Shown in pieces: positions 1 to 8,007 of a stretch of 64,000 nt of DNA. How positions within the stretch are numbered: position 1 is the stretch's first letter; the number at the start of each line of letters is the position of its first letter. The notes below the pieces were generated by a model. The model saw only the letters and a program-made list of their open reading frames with translations, was not told where the DNA came from and made no database searches. A program made the translations under genes and the position numbers. The stretch is from Arthrobacter sp. StoSoilB19 (lineage in GTDB: Bacteria; Actinomycetota; Actinomycetes; Actinomycetales; Micrococcaceae): positions 1,922,001 through 1,986,000 of the forward strand of contig NZ_AP024650.1 of the NCBI RefSeq assembly GCF_019977275.1, given 5' to 3'.

Positions 1-52
1 CGAGGAGTGTGGCAGCGCAAGAGGGGGTCTGAATGCTGGGGACGGGGAACTT

Positions 53-86
53 CCGTTGCGGGATCCAGGGACAGGTCCCGCAACGG
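53..86. terminator. Hairpin downstream of catA
   Basis: A perfect 11-bp inverted repeat (CCGTTGCGGGA / TCCCGCAACGG) with a 12-nt loop lies about 30 nt beyond the catA stop. It is the likely transcription end of the minus-strand aromatic operon, although no U-run follows it. Positions 1-52 hold nothing I can assign; a minus-strand open frame there has no visible start. Confidence 0.5.
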
Positions 87-113
87 CAGCTCGATGACCT
101 TCGCTTCTGGTGG

Positions 114-956
114 TTAGGAAGAGGGGTCCAGGATGAAGTTGTAGCTGGACTGCACTACCTGCCCGTTGGGGCCGGGCTGAATGTCCAGCATCAGCTCCGG
201 CTTGGTCGCGGTGGCGATGTCGTCATCGTTGTGCGGGTCTCCGGGGAAGTAGAGCTGCGTGGTCAGAAGCTCGTGTCCGGGCGCGGAAACTTTCAGGTGC
301 AGGTGGGCCGGACGCCAGGCGTGCCAGCCTGCTGCGTTGATGAGGCGGCCGCAGGCTCCGTCGGTTGGGATCTGGTACGGGGCAGGCTGGATCGTGTTGA
401 TCTGGAAGTTCCCCTCGTCATCGGTGATGAAGGTACCGCGCAGGTTCCACTCTGGGATGTTCGGTGCGAACTGGGAGTAGAAGCCGTCCTCGTCAGCGTG
501 CCACAGCTGAATCTCCGCAAACGGCAACGGGCGGCCCTCGGTGCTGCGGACCTGGCCTTGGAAGAGCATTGGGGTGCCCTTCTCGTCGGGGCGCATGTCG
601 ATGGTTGCGGGGCTTTTGTGTTCCGGTGCGTTCGGTGCGTAGTAGGGCCCTTCGATGGATCCCTTGTTGCCGATGCGGTGGCTGGTCGCCACTTCCTCGA
701 CGGAGTGCTCAACCCAAACGTCCAGGAAGAGCGGCCATTCACCGTCCTCGCCGACCTGGATCAGCCACGCTTTCAGGGCGTTGTACTCGTCGTAGGTGAC
801 CCTTTCTTCCAGCACGAGGTCGTTCGCGGCTTTGATCAGCCGTCCGGCGAGCAGGGCCACACGCTCCTGGCTCGTGGCTGCACTGGTCTGCTTGTTCTCA
901 CGGAATCGTTGTGTTGCGTTGGCGCCGGAGGCGGCAGCGGTTGCTTGTGCGCTCAT
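114..956 (-). CDS. catA: Catechol 1,2-dioxygenase (intradiol)
   Basis: This 280-residue enzyme would cleave catechol between its hydroxyls to cis,cis-muconate, using non-haem Fe(III) in the cytoplasm. The N-terminal helical linker domain (about 1-100) precedes the beta-sandwich dioxygenase domain, which opens with SIEGPYYAPNAP. The four expected iron ligands are visible: Tyr160 (DEDGFYSQF), Tyr194 (PAPYQIPTDG), and His218 and His220 (RPAHLHL). Length and motifs fit actinobacterial CatA better than hydroxyquinol dioxygenases, though hydroxyquinol or chlorocatechol activity cannot be excluded by eye. The start ATG is preceded by AGGA at about 9 nt. It is the last gene of a four-gene minus-strand operon. 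The decarboxylase just upstream probably supplies its catechol. Confidence 0.9.
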   Translation of the reverse strand: MSAQATAAASGANATQRFRENKQTSAATSQERVALLAGRLIKAANDLVLEERVTYDEYNALKAWLIQVGEDGEWPLFLDVWVEHSVEEVATSHRIGNKGSIEGPYYAPNAPEHKSPATIDMRPDEKGTPMLFQGQVRSTEGRPLPFAEIQLWHADEDGFYSQFAPNIPEWNLRGTFITDDEGNFQINTIQPAPYQIPTDGACGRLINAAGWHAWRPAHLHLKVSAPGHELLTTQLYFPGDPHNDDDIATATKPELMLDIQPGPNGQVVQSSYNFILDPSS

Positions 957-998
957 GTCTGGTGTTCCTAATACTTGATTGGCTAAAGGTTGAGTTCG

Positions 999-1973
999 CT
1001 AGAGCTTCAGGAGCTTCGCAGCGTTCGTGCGTGCGATCTTGGTCAGATCGTTTTCGTTGAGTTCGAGGTTGTCGAACCAGGTCGCAGCCTCATCCATGCG
1101 CTCGAACGGGTAGTCCGAGGAGAACAGCAGCCGGTCTGCCCCGATCTCCTGGATGGTGTTCAGCAGGGCAGGGGTGCGGAAGTTGCCGCTGGTCGTGAGG
1201 TGGAAGTTGTTGCGCAGGTAGTGTCCAAAGGTCTTTTCGATGGAGATGCCTCGGGGAGCGACGGCGACCCTGTGGTCGGTGCGCCAGATGTTGAAGGGCA
1301 GCAGTTCGCCCAGGTGGCCGAGGATGATTTGGATTCCTGGATGCTTGTCGAACAGTCCGCTGCCCATCAGCCGCAGCGCGTGGGTGCCGGTTTCGACGGA
1401 GAATGCCCAGGCGGACCCGTACAGCCACGGGTGTCCGTCGTACTGCGGGCTGCGTGAAGCCAGCGGGTCACGGGGGTGAAGGTAGAGGGGCACATCGAGT
1501 TCCTCGACCGTGGCCCAGAACTCGGCGTACCGCGCGTCGTCCAGGTACACCACCGTGTCCTCGGTACCGATCTGCGAATAGCCATTCACCAAGGCCCCGA
1601 CAAGGCCCAGGTCAGTCACGGCGCGGCGCAGCTCCGCGACGGCGGCGTCGGGGTCCTGCATCGGAAGTGCTGCGAAGGAAGCGAATCGCTCCGGATTGTT
1701 TGAAACCTGTTTGGCGGCGTAATCGTTCAGTCGCTTCGACCAGTCCACGGCCTGCTCGGAATTGTGCAGCGACTGGATGCCGGGCGAAAGCAGCGACAGC
1801 ACGGACTTTTCGATTCCGCACTTGTCCATCAGGCGAAGCCGGTCTTCGTGGATGTCGAGCAGCATGTCCCGGCGTGCGGGCCATGCGTCGGCGGTGAAGT
1901 GCTCCGCGGACTGCTCAACGATGTTGGGGTCGGTAGCACCGAAGTGCTCTTCAAGGGCGATCTTGGCAACCAT
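999..1973 (-). CDS. Amidohydrolase-type dihydroxybenzoate decarboxylase
   Basis: A 324-residue Amidohydro_2 family protein resembling gamma-resorcylate and 2,3-dihydroxybenzoate decarboxylases, which remove CO2 non-oxidatively with a divalent metal. The N-terminal KIALEEHF is the family's metal-binding and substrate signature. LYLHPRDP (mid-protein), ILGHLGE and the C-terminal SSDYPFE supply the other expected metal ligands and catalytic Asp. Because catA follows after 42 nt, decarboxylation of a 2,3-dihydroxybenzoate-like acid to catechol makes the best metabolic sense. A 2,6-dihydroxybenzoate activity giving resorcinol would not feed CatA. The exact substrate is inferred from context. Confidence 0.8.
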   Translation of the reverse strand: MVAKIALEEHFGATDPNIVEQSAEHFTADAWPARRDMLLDIHEDRLRLMDKCGIEKSVLSLLSPGIQSLHNSEQAVDWSKRLNDYAAKQVSNNPERFASFAALPMQDPDAAVAELRRAVTDLGLVGALVNGYSQIGTEDTVVYLDDARYAEFWATVEELDVPLYLHPRDPLASRSPQYDGHPWLYGSAWAFSVETGTHALRLMGSGLFDKHPGIQIILGHLGELLPFNIWRTDHRVAVAPRGISIEKTFGHYLRNNFHLTTSGNFRTPALLNTIQEIGADRLLFSSDYPFERMDEAATWFDNLELNENDLTKIARTNAAKLLKL

Positions 1974-2047
1974 GAATGTTCATTCCTTTGGCATAGGTGA
2001 AGGGCGGTGTGGCCGTAGGGCCAGACCGAGAAAGGGTTGGGAGTGGG

Positions 2048-3334
2048 CTAGGAGGCAGCCACGTCGAGGTGAGCTACCGAGCAAACGGGGAGCGGGAGTC
2101 GGGCATCCTGACGTTGGAGCTCTGCCTGCACCGTGTAGGTGTCGCAGAGCCTGTCCAAGGCGATGTGGGCGGCGGCGATCCCGGCCGCGTGACCGGTGGC
2201 GAACGCTGTGCCCATGACCCTTAGTGATGACCCGGCGGCCTGGTCTCCGTCGAGGACTCGGCCGGCGGCGAAGAGGTTGGTCCGGTTTACGCTCTTGAGG
2301 CAGTCCAGGGGAATGCCGAAGTAGCCCGGGTCGGCGATGAATTTCCATATCGAGGGGACTCCGGGGCCGGGGTGGTATTCCATTGGCCAGGCTCCAATGG
2401 CTACGGCGTCTTCGCGGGGTTCCGGGAGGAGGATGTCTTCTTCTGTGAGGCGCAGGGGTGCGACGATGTGTCGGGATTCCCGGGTGCCGAGCTCGGGTCC
2501 GGTGGAGACGATGTAGGCGTTCTCGCAGCCGGGCACAGTTTTGAGCGCTTGGAGGTATGCCTGGGCCTGCAGGCGGGCGTGGGCTTCTGCGCGGCTGGTG
2601 TCCGTGGCGCTACGGGCGTCGTAGCCCTCGTCCACCAGGTAGGTGATGATGTCTCCGGAGAGCGGGAGTCGGGCGACGAGTCCGGTTTCGGCGAGGAGGT
2701 TCGGCATGCCGGCAGCCTTGCTGGCAGTGACCGCTTTCTTCAGTGCGGCGCGTCCGGCATCGACGTCCAGGGGTATGCCGCCGAAGCGGACTCCGAGGGT
2801 GCCGTTTTGGACTTTGCCGTCCCGGCCATACCGCACTTCCGCCCCGCTGTGGTGAGCGAGGTCTGCATCTCCGGTAGCGTCGACGAACGCGGCGGCGGTG
2901 AAGTCGTGCAGTCCTTCGTGGTCTGCGACGTTCACCGCGGTGATCGACCCGTTGTCATCTGTCTCGGCACCCACGATGAGGGTGTGAAGCCGAACGTCGA
3001 CACCGGCCTCGGCGCACAGCTCATCGAGGACGAATTTCACGTCTTCTGGCTCGAAGACGACCGTGACCGCGTTGTATTTCCGTGGTTCGCTGACAGCCCC
3101 CAGCCCGCGGAGTCTCGCGTAGACCTCTTCCATCACGCCGAACACGACCTGCCGCTGGTCTTCCTGGGTGAAGATCCCGGCATAGGTGACCACATTGCGG
3201 AGGGTTGCGGCGCCTCCCAGGCAGGGCCCCTTCTCAAGGAGCAGCGTGCGCGCGCCGGTACGACTGGCGCCGATGGCTGCAGCCACTCCTGCCGAGCCGC
3301 CGCCGGCGATAATGACGTCGTAATGGTTGTCCAA
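2048..3334 (-). CDS. FAD-dependent oxidoreductase (FAD_oxidored family)
   Basis: A flavoprotein of about 428 residues. Its N-terminal dinucleotide-binding motif is VIIAGGGSAGVAAAIGA, followed by LLEKGPCLGG, and its C-terminal FAD segment contains FAAGRVLDGDQAAGSS. These features match the PF12831-type family, found in several bacterial pathways without a single known reaction. The open frame extends upstream into the MFS gene with no sensible protein. I therefore start at TTG 3334, which is preceded by AAAGG at 7 nt and immediately precedes the Rossmann strand. It lies between the transporter and the decarboxylase of the aromatic operon, so it may act on the imported compound before ring cleavage. 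Substrate unknown. Confidence 0.75.
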   Translation of the reverse strand: MDNHYDVIIAGGGSAGVAAAIGASRTGARTLLLEKGPCLGGAATLRNVVTYAGIFTQEDQRQVVFGVMEEVYARLRGLGAVSEPRKYNAVTVVFEPEDVKFVLDELCAEAGVDVRLHTLIVGAETDDNGSITAVNVADHEGLHDFTAAAFVDATGDADLAHHSGAEVRYGRDGKVQNGTLGVRFGGIPLDVDAGRAALKKAVTASKAAGMPNLLAETGLVARLPLSGDIITYLVDEGYDARSATDTSRAEAHARLQAQAYLQALKTVPGCENAYIVSTGPELGTRESRHIVAPLRLTEEDILLPEPREDAVAIGAWPMEYHPGPGVPSIWKFIADPGYFGIPLDCLKSVNRTNLFAAGRVLDGDQAAGSSLRVMGTAFATGHAAGIAAAHIALDRLCDTYTVQAELQRQDARLPLPVCSVAHLDVAAS

Positions 3335-3372
3335 AGTCTTGCCTTTCAAGTGTTGCTTCAGGTGTAGAGGTG

Positions 3373-4614
3373 TTACCGGGCCGGCTCGGTGGCTGCCACC
3401 GGAACGTTCTTGCCACTGGTGGTGTTTGCCGGGCGGATTGCCAGCATGGGAATGACGGCGAGCAGGGGTCCTGCCGCCAGGGCGAGGAAGGCTAGCTGGA
3501 AGGAGGATGTGGCGCCGAAGATCATCCCGATGACCGTAGGGACAATCGTGCTGCCCAGCTGCCAGAAAGCATTGATGCCGCCTGCTGCGGATCCGGCGAG
3601 CTTTTCTCCGGCCAGGGTGGGGATCATGGCGAGCATGATGGGGCTGTAAATGTAGGCGGCGATGCCGAGCAGGGGTGCGATCCAAAGGAACTGCACGCTG
3701 TTGCTGGCCATGCTGAATGCGACCAGGGTGGCCGAGAATGCCAGCAGGATGATGATGGTGAGGTTCCGCCGGGTCATCTTGATCGCGTCGGAAACGAAAC
3801 CGATGAGGGGCTTTGAAAAGATAGCGGCGGAGCCGAAGATCACGACGACAACGCCGGCCTGAACTGGGCTGATGCCGATCCCCTTGGTCATGAGGAGGTT
3901 TGACCAGGTGACGAACCCGTATGTGCCCCAGAGGGCGCCGAAACCGGCTAGACCGAGCATGAGGAGGTTCCTGTTGCGCAGCAGTGGCATGATCTGGGGG
4001 CGTGTCTTCTCTTGGGGTTCTGCTTGTCGTTTTCCGCCCCGCAGGAAGATTAGGCAGAGAACGCCGAGGCCGACGGAGATGAATCCGAACAGGTGGTAGG
4101 AAGTTCGCCAGCTCGACTGCTGGATCAGGGAAGGAACAACAGCATTAGCGATCACAAGGCCGAGAGAGGTTGCCGTCATAAAGATGCCCATAGCCGTGCC
4201 GCGCTTTTCCGGCCGGAACCAGTTGGCGATCAACCTGACGCCTCCGCCAAATTCCGCGCCTGCGAACAAGCCGACACAGGCTTGGAAGACGAGGCCCATG
4301 TCTTTCGATGTCGATTCGCCGAAGGCGAGCATGAAGGAACCGGAGAGCAATATGCTTAGTCCGACAATGAGCCGGCCGCCGAGCCAGTCGGCAAGAAAAC
4401 CACCGAACAGGTTGGAAACGACGTAGCCGATGTAATAGGTGGTCGCGAACAAGCCCAACCCGGCAACGGCAACACCGAGGTCCTCGCCGACAAAGCCCGC
4501 GGCGGGTCCCCAGGTGGCTCGGTCTACGGAAGTCATGGTAAAGGCAGCCCAGGCCAAGGTTAGGATCACCCAACGGTATGGGGACTGGCGGATCGCAGGT
4601 AGCGAAGTCGTCAT
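3373..4614 (-). CDS. MFS transporter (anion/aromatic acid type)
   Basis: A 413-residue major facilitator with about 12 hydrophobic segments. The loop between segments 2 and 3 reads GGFLADWLGGR, the typical MFS cytoplasmic loop motif. The N-terminus (about residue 30) carries SVDRATWG, reminiscent of the anion:cation symporter branch. It is the first gene of the minus-strand operon, divergent from the LysR gene. It probably imports the aromatic acid degraded by the three genes downstream. Length is normal for the family. Ligand inferred from context only. Confidence 0.85.
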   Translation of the reverse strand: MTTSLPAIRQSPYRWVILTLAWAAFTMTSVDRATWGPAAGFVGEDLGVAVAGLGLFATTYYIGYVVSNLFGGFLADWLGGRLIVGLSILLSGSFMLAFGESTSKDMGLVFQACVGLFAGAEFGGGVRLIANWFRPEKRGTAMGIFMTATSLGLVIANAVVPSLIQQSSWRTSYHLFGFISVGLGVLCLIFLRGGKRQAEPQEKTRPQIMPLLRNRNLLMLGLAGFGALWGTYGFVTWSNLLMTKGIGISPVQAGVVVVIFGSAAIFSKPLIGFVSDAIKMTRRNLTIIILLAFSATLVAFSMASNSVQFLWIAPLLGIAAYIYSPIMLAMIPTLAGEKLAGSAAGGINAFWQLGSTIVPTVIGMIFGATSSFQLAFLALAAGPLLAVIPMLAIRPANTTSGKNVPVAATEPAR

Positions 4615-4754
4615 TGACTTTCTTTCTGTGAGGCAATTGACAAAGGGGGAAGGGGCGGGCTGCAGCGAGTCCCTGCTGTGACGGGGAGATCCGTTTCCAT
4701 AACCACGGTGCTGGGTCTATGTCACACATCACAATATAGAAGCCCTTGATCACA

Positions 4755-4767
4755 GGTATCCAATACC
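4755..4767. promoter_or_regulatory. Candidate LysR-type operator in divergent promoter
   Basis: GGTAT-CCA-ATACC is a perfect 5-bp inverted repeat in the 221-bp space between the MFS operon (minus) and the LysR gene (plus). A dyad in this position is where LysR-type regulators bind to control the divergent operon and themselves. The binding is inferred; only the dyad is seen. Confidence 0.4.
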
Positions 4768-4835
4768 CTTTTCCGCGAGGGGGCATACCCTGAAGTTATG
4801 GGGAATGGAAACCCTTACCGGCGAAAGGAAGCCAA

Positions 4836-5711
4836 ATGGAACTTCGGCAGCTGCGCTACTTTGTGGCGGTCTTCAACCAGAAGTCGATCTCCAGGGCCGC
4901 TGAACAGTTACTCATTTCCCAGCCAGCCCTGACCAGGCAAATCCGCCTCCTAGAGCACGAATGCGGTACGCCCCTCTTCGAGCGGCTGCCCAAGGGCACC
5001 TTCCCGACTCCGGCTGGGGCGGCACTTCATAAACATGCTCTGACCATGCTTGCGATGGCAGGGTCCGCCAGAGAGGTAGCGCGCCAAGCCGGGCCAGTGA
5101 AGCAGCCTGTCGCTGTTGGGCTGGCGCCGGGTCTGCCTTTCGAGTGGGTGGACCGGCTTCTGGCGGCAGTAGCTGCACAAGCGCCCCTTGCTGAGCTGGA
5201 GTTGACGGACGGAGATACGACAAACCAGTTAAGGATGGTCCGGGAAGGACGCCTTGATATTGGTCTGGTTCATCAGGAGCCTTCACAGGACCTGGTCGGC
5301 GGCCATGTCCGGAAGGAGTTCTTCGGGCTCGCCTGCCGTCCCGGCCTACCGGCGATTGGCGACGAGACAAGCTGCCGGCTTGCCGATGTTCATGACCAAC
5401 CAGTGCTGATTCATTCCAGGGAACAGTTCCCCCTCGGCCATGACCGATTGTTGGCAACCTCCCATGAGATGGGTGTGGCTCCAGCCTGGCGGATTGCCAC
5501 ATTCAACGAGCACGCCCGCGCCTGTGCGGACTCGACGTCGTCCGTTGCCGTAATGCTGACCGAAGCAAGCGCCAGCCGCCTCCTGCCCGATTGGCCATGG
5601 AAACAACTCGTGGACCCAGCCATGGCGCTTGAAACATGGCTGGTTCGCCAACCCGTCACGCGTGGAATCGTCGAAGAAGTCGCAGGCGTCATCCTTGCAA
5701 CATTCCAATAG
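4836..5711 (+). CDS. LysR-family transcriptional regulator
   Basis: A 291-residue protein. Its N-terminal winged helix-turn-helix (about 1-60: MELRQLRYFVAVF, then SISRAAEQLLISQPALTRQI) is classic LysR, and residues 90-290 form the periplasmic-binding-like inducer domain. The start ATG follows GGCGAAAGGAAG at a good distance. It is divergent from the aromatic operon, so it most likely activates MFS-FAD-decarboxylase-catA transcription in response to a pathway intermediate, as CatR/CatM-type regulators do. Confidence 0.9.
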   Translation: MELRQLRYFVAVFNQKSISRAAEQLLISQPALTRQIRLLEHECGTPLFERLPKGTFPTPAGAALHKHALTMLAMAGSAREVARQAGPVKQPVAVGLAPGLPFEWVDRLLAAVAAQAPLAELELTDGDTTNQLRMVREGRLDIGLVHQEPSQDLVGGHVRKEFFGLACRPGLPAIGDETSCRLADVHDQPVLIHSREQFPLGHDRLLATSHEMGVAPAWRIATFNEHARACADSTSSVAVMLTEASASRLLPDWPWKQLVDPAMALETWLVRQPVTRGIVEEVAGVILATFQ

Positions 5712-5903
5712 AGCCGGGGCTTTCTTTACAACGGACTTCTGAGGCGCACACACCCTCCGCCCCGGCCAGCGACAATCTCTCGATGGCTCATAACCCTTGG
5801 GAAACGAGACGTCTCAAGGGGCTAACAGTCGTCTGACCTGCACAGTCCCAGATTCCCTGCAGAATGTTGGACGCGCGATGGCAACGGCGATTCTCGTAAC
5901 TAT

Positions 5904-5953
5904 GTCTCATAGCTTCGTAGCCAAACTCTGGTAGTCATCCTTAGTTATGAGAC
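5904..5953. repeat. Inverted repeat GTCTCATA / TATGAGAC
   Basis: Two 8-bp arms, separated by 34 nt, lie in the 425-bp gap between the LysR gene and the toxin-antitoxin pair. The loop is too long for a simple terminator, and the function is unknown. The rest of 5712-6100 shows no gene. Confidence 0.35.
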
Positions 5954-6105
5954 AGGTGAGCCGGCGTCGGTTTGAGGGTGTTAGAACGAGGCCGGAAGGA
6001 AACACACTTTTAGTTTCAGCAGCGTAGCGCCTGAGTCTTCCAAGACACCGCGACCCTGCTCGGGTGAGTCTGGTCTAATTAGCGGCGCGCGCCCGGGCAA
6101 GGGAG

Positions 6106-6122
6106 GGTACCGGTTTGGTACC
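6106..6122. promoter_or_regulatory. Repeated GGTACC box upstream of antitoxin gene
   Basis: Two GGTACC palindromes spaced by 5 nt (GGTACCggtttGGTACC) end 15 nt before the antitoxin start. Short repeated palindromes at this position are typical autoregulatory sites of ribbon-helix-helix antitoxins. The assignment is inferred from position and symmetry. Confidence 0.45.
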
Positions 6123-6136
6123 ATGAAGGCATGGCT

Positions 6137-6337
6137 ATGAATCTCCGCGTCCCCGAAGACCTCGATCGGCGGCTGGAGAAGTTGGCTGCCGAGGAACACA
6201 CCTCCAAGTCGGCGCTTCTGTTGCAGGGTGCAGAGTTGGTTCTGCAGCGCCACGCGCGCCGACGTGAAATCAGCGCAGGTCTTGATTTTGTCACGAGTCA
6301 TGACGCTGATCTGCTGAAGCGCCTTGAGGACGCGTGA
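6137..6337 (+). CDS. Ribbon-helix-helix antitoxin
   Basis: A 66-residue protein beginning MNLRVPEDLDRRLEKLA, the beta-strand and helix of an Arc/CopG-type DNA-binding domain. A C-terminal tail (ISAGLDFVTSHDADLLKRL) probably wraps the toxin. ATG 6137 is preferred over ATG 6131 because AAGG then sits 7 nt upstream. The gene overlaps the downstream Doc toxin by GTGA, the arrangement expected for a toxin-antitoxin operon. It would neutralise Doc and repress its own promoter through the GGTACC boxes. Confidence 0.8.
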   Translation: MNLRVPEDLDRRLEKLAAEEHTSKSALLLQGAELVLQRHARRREISAGLDFVTSHDADLLKRLEDA

Positions 6338-6702
6338 CAGCGTATCTGGACATTGAGGATGCACTTCAGGTAGTTGATCGGTATGGCTTCCATATCCGTG
6401 ATGTCGGGTTGTTGGCCTCGGCATTGGCCAGGCCGGCGACGACTGTCATGGGCGCGGAAGCCTATCCGGAACTCGCGGTGAAGGCCGCTGCCTTGTTGGA
6501 GTTGGTAGCCCGGTTCCATCCGCTCGTTGATGGCAACAAGCGGACGGCGTGGACGCTCATGGTGCTGCTGCTGTGGATCAACGGTTATCGGCATGACTTC
6601 ACCACGGATGAAGGCTTCGACCTCGTCGTCGGAGTCGCCGCGGGCACTGTCGACTTGCTGGACTCTGCCGCCGAGATTTCCAGGCATCTGGTGTCCCGGT
6701 AG
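6334..6702 (+). CDS. doc: Doc-type Fic toxin (death on curing)
   Basis: A 122-residue compact Fic-fold protein. The core motif at residues 62-70, HPLVDGNKR, matches the Doc consensus HxFx(D/N)GNKR. In Doc this motif phosphorylates elongation factor Tu and so stops translation. The second residue after His is Leu rather than Phe, a tolerated change. It starts with GTG inside the antitoxin stop. Its short length and the preceding ribbon-helix-helix gene distinguish it from larger AMPylating Fic proteins. Confidence 0.85.
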   Translation: MTAYLDIEDALQVVDRYGFHIRDVGLLASALARPATTVMGAEAYPELAVKAAALLELVARFHPLVDGNKRTAWTLMVLLLWINGYRHDFTTDEGFDLVVGVAAGTVDLLDSAAEISRHLVSR

Positions 6703-6720
6703 TCCTCCAGCTCCCCCGAA

Positions 6721-6984
6721 AGGGGTGTGGACATTGTCCACACTTTTCGTCTCGTACTGGGCCAAATAGCCTTCGGACTGGCTCGGATTTCGAGTCCCAC
6801 CTCGGGCACGGCATATCCCCTCGTCAGAGGGGCTTTTTGCTTTAACGTGTTCAGATATTTTGATTCTCGTGGCTCTGGTCCGCCTGCCGTGAGTGGGTTC
6901 TGAACCTTCCTCGTTCAGGTTATGTCGGGTGGGCCGTCGGTGGCCTACACCTATTCATTCGCCGGGGGAGCGGGGACGACATGA
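6721..6984 (+). repeat. Intergenic repeat copy A (palindrome + tRNA-3'-like)
   Basis: This is the first of three same-orientation copies (see 36481 and 57117). It starts with the dyad GTGTGGACA-T-TGTCCACAC (6725-6743). Next comes TTCGAGTCCCACCTCGGGC (6789 on), matching the T-arm and acceptor end of a tRNA, then a hairpin with T-run, and it ends with CACCTATTCAT...GCCGGGGGAGCGGGGACGAC. Compared with copies B and C it lacks about 50 bp between dyad and tRNA-like part, and also the second T-arm-like segment. No full cloverleaf is present. It lies between the toxin-antitoxin pair and the fructan locus. Confidence 0.85.
6817..6843 (+). terminator. Rho-independent terminator within repeat copy A
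   Basis: CCCCTC-GTCA-GAGGGG forms a perfect 6-bp stem followed by CTTTTTGCTTT. It lies just after the tRNA-3'-like segment, as a real tRNA terminator would, and could also end toxin transcription. The stem is degraded in copies B and C. Confidence 0.75.
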
Positions 6985-7096
6985 CGGGCCCTTATCTTGA
7001 TGCCGCGCCAGACGAGATGGGCGCGGGATCGTCTCGCCGTGCCGTCCCGAGATGATGCACCCCACTGCGTGGACGTGTTTCTTTCCTACAGCACCG

Positions 7097-7999
7097 CTAC
7101 TTGCTGGCGCCCGCGGTGAGGCCTTCTCGCAGGGTTCGTTGGCCGAAGATGAAGACGACCAGAGCCGGCAGCATGGACAGGATCACGCCGGCGAGGACCA
7201 CCGAGATGCTGCCGGTGCCGAGGTTGCCCTGGAGCGTGACCAGGCCGAGGGGAAGGGTGAAATTCTGTTCGCTGATGGTGAGGATCAGTGGCCGGAAGAA
7301 CTCGTTCCAATGGAAGTTGAAGGCGAGGATCCCGACGATCGCCATGCCGGGGACCGCCAGGGGGACGTAGACCAAACGGAAGATCCGCCACGGCCCGGCA
7401 CCGTCCAGGGCTGCTGCTTCGGCGAAGTCGTTCGGCAGACCAAGGAAGTACTGGCGCATCAGGAAGGTGCCGAATGCTGTGGGAATGGCCGGAAGGATCA
7501 GGGCCAGCAGGGTGTCGGACAGGCCCATTCCACGGATCAGCATGAACACCGGGACGATGGTGACCTGCACCGGGACCATCATGGTGGCCAGCACCAGCGA
7601 GAAGATGGCGTTCTTACCGCGGAAGTCCAGGCGGGCGAAGGCGTAGCCGGCCAGGGTGGCCGACGCCATCTGGCCAAGTGCGATCAGGCCGGTCACCAGG
7701 GCGCTGTTCAGGACCAGGAGGCCGACGTTGATCTGCTTGAACACTTCCTGGTAGGCCGTGAAGTCAGGGTTGATGGGCAGGAAGGAGGGCGGCAGGTTGA
7801 ACGATTCCGACGGCGTGCGCAGCGAGGTGGACAAGGTCCACAGGACAGGGCCGAGGGTCAGCGCCGCTGCCACGGCCAAGGCTGCGTATCTGCCGGCAGT
7901 GCCGGCTGATGGCAAGCGGCGGGGCGTACGGGTGGCGGGCGGTTCGGCGGTGGAACCGGAAGGCAAGCCGGTCCCGGTGTGCAGGGTCTGGCTGGACAT
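7097..7999 (-). CDS. Carbohydrate ABC transporter permease (MalG type)
   Basis: A 300-residue inner-membrane permease with about six hydrophobic segments. The conserved cytoplasmic EAA loop reads EAAALDGAGPWRIFRLVYVP (about residues 200-220), where the ATPase docks. I use ATG 7999, with GAGG 6 nt upstream, rather than GTG 8011, which overlaps the preceding stop as GTGA. It is the last gene of the SBP-MalF-MalG unit that ends the LacI1-led fructan operon. No ATPase gene accompanies it, so a shared MsiK-like ATPase encoded elsewhere is likely. The ligand is inferred to be a fructose-containing saccharide. Confidence 0.88.
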   Translation of the reverse strand: MSSQTLHTGTGLPSGSTAEPPATRTPRRLPSAGTAGRYAALAVAAALTLGPVLWTLSTSLRTPSESFNLPPSFLPINPDFTAYQEVFKQINVGLLVLNSALVTGLIALGQMASATLAGYAFARLDFRGKNAIFSLVLATMMVPVQVTIVPVFMLIRGMGLSDTLLALILPAIPTAFGTFLMRQYFLGLPNDFAEAAALDGAGPWRIFRLVYVPLAVPGMAIVGILAFNFHWNEFFRPLILTISEQNFTLPLGLVTLQGNLGTGSISVVLAGVILSMLPALVVFIFGQRTLREGLTAGASK

Positions 8000-8007
8000 G
8001 GCGGACC

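Noticed and set aside
1..113. Possible further minus-strand gene downstream of catA
   Set aside because: The frame is open but has no start codon, and it contains a perfect hairpin that is better read as a terminator.
3335..3685. N-terminal extension of the FAD oxidoreductase frame
   Set aside because: It overlaps the MFS gene, encodes no domain, and the TTG at 3334 has a good ribosome-binding site just before the Rossmann strand.
6725..6816. tRNA gene in the repeat copies
   Set aside because: Only the T-arm/acceptor-like 21 nt is present. The 5' bases before it do not pair as a T-stem, and no anticodon or D-arm could be found in any copy.
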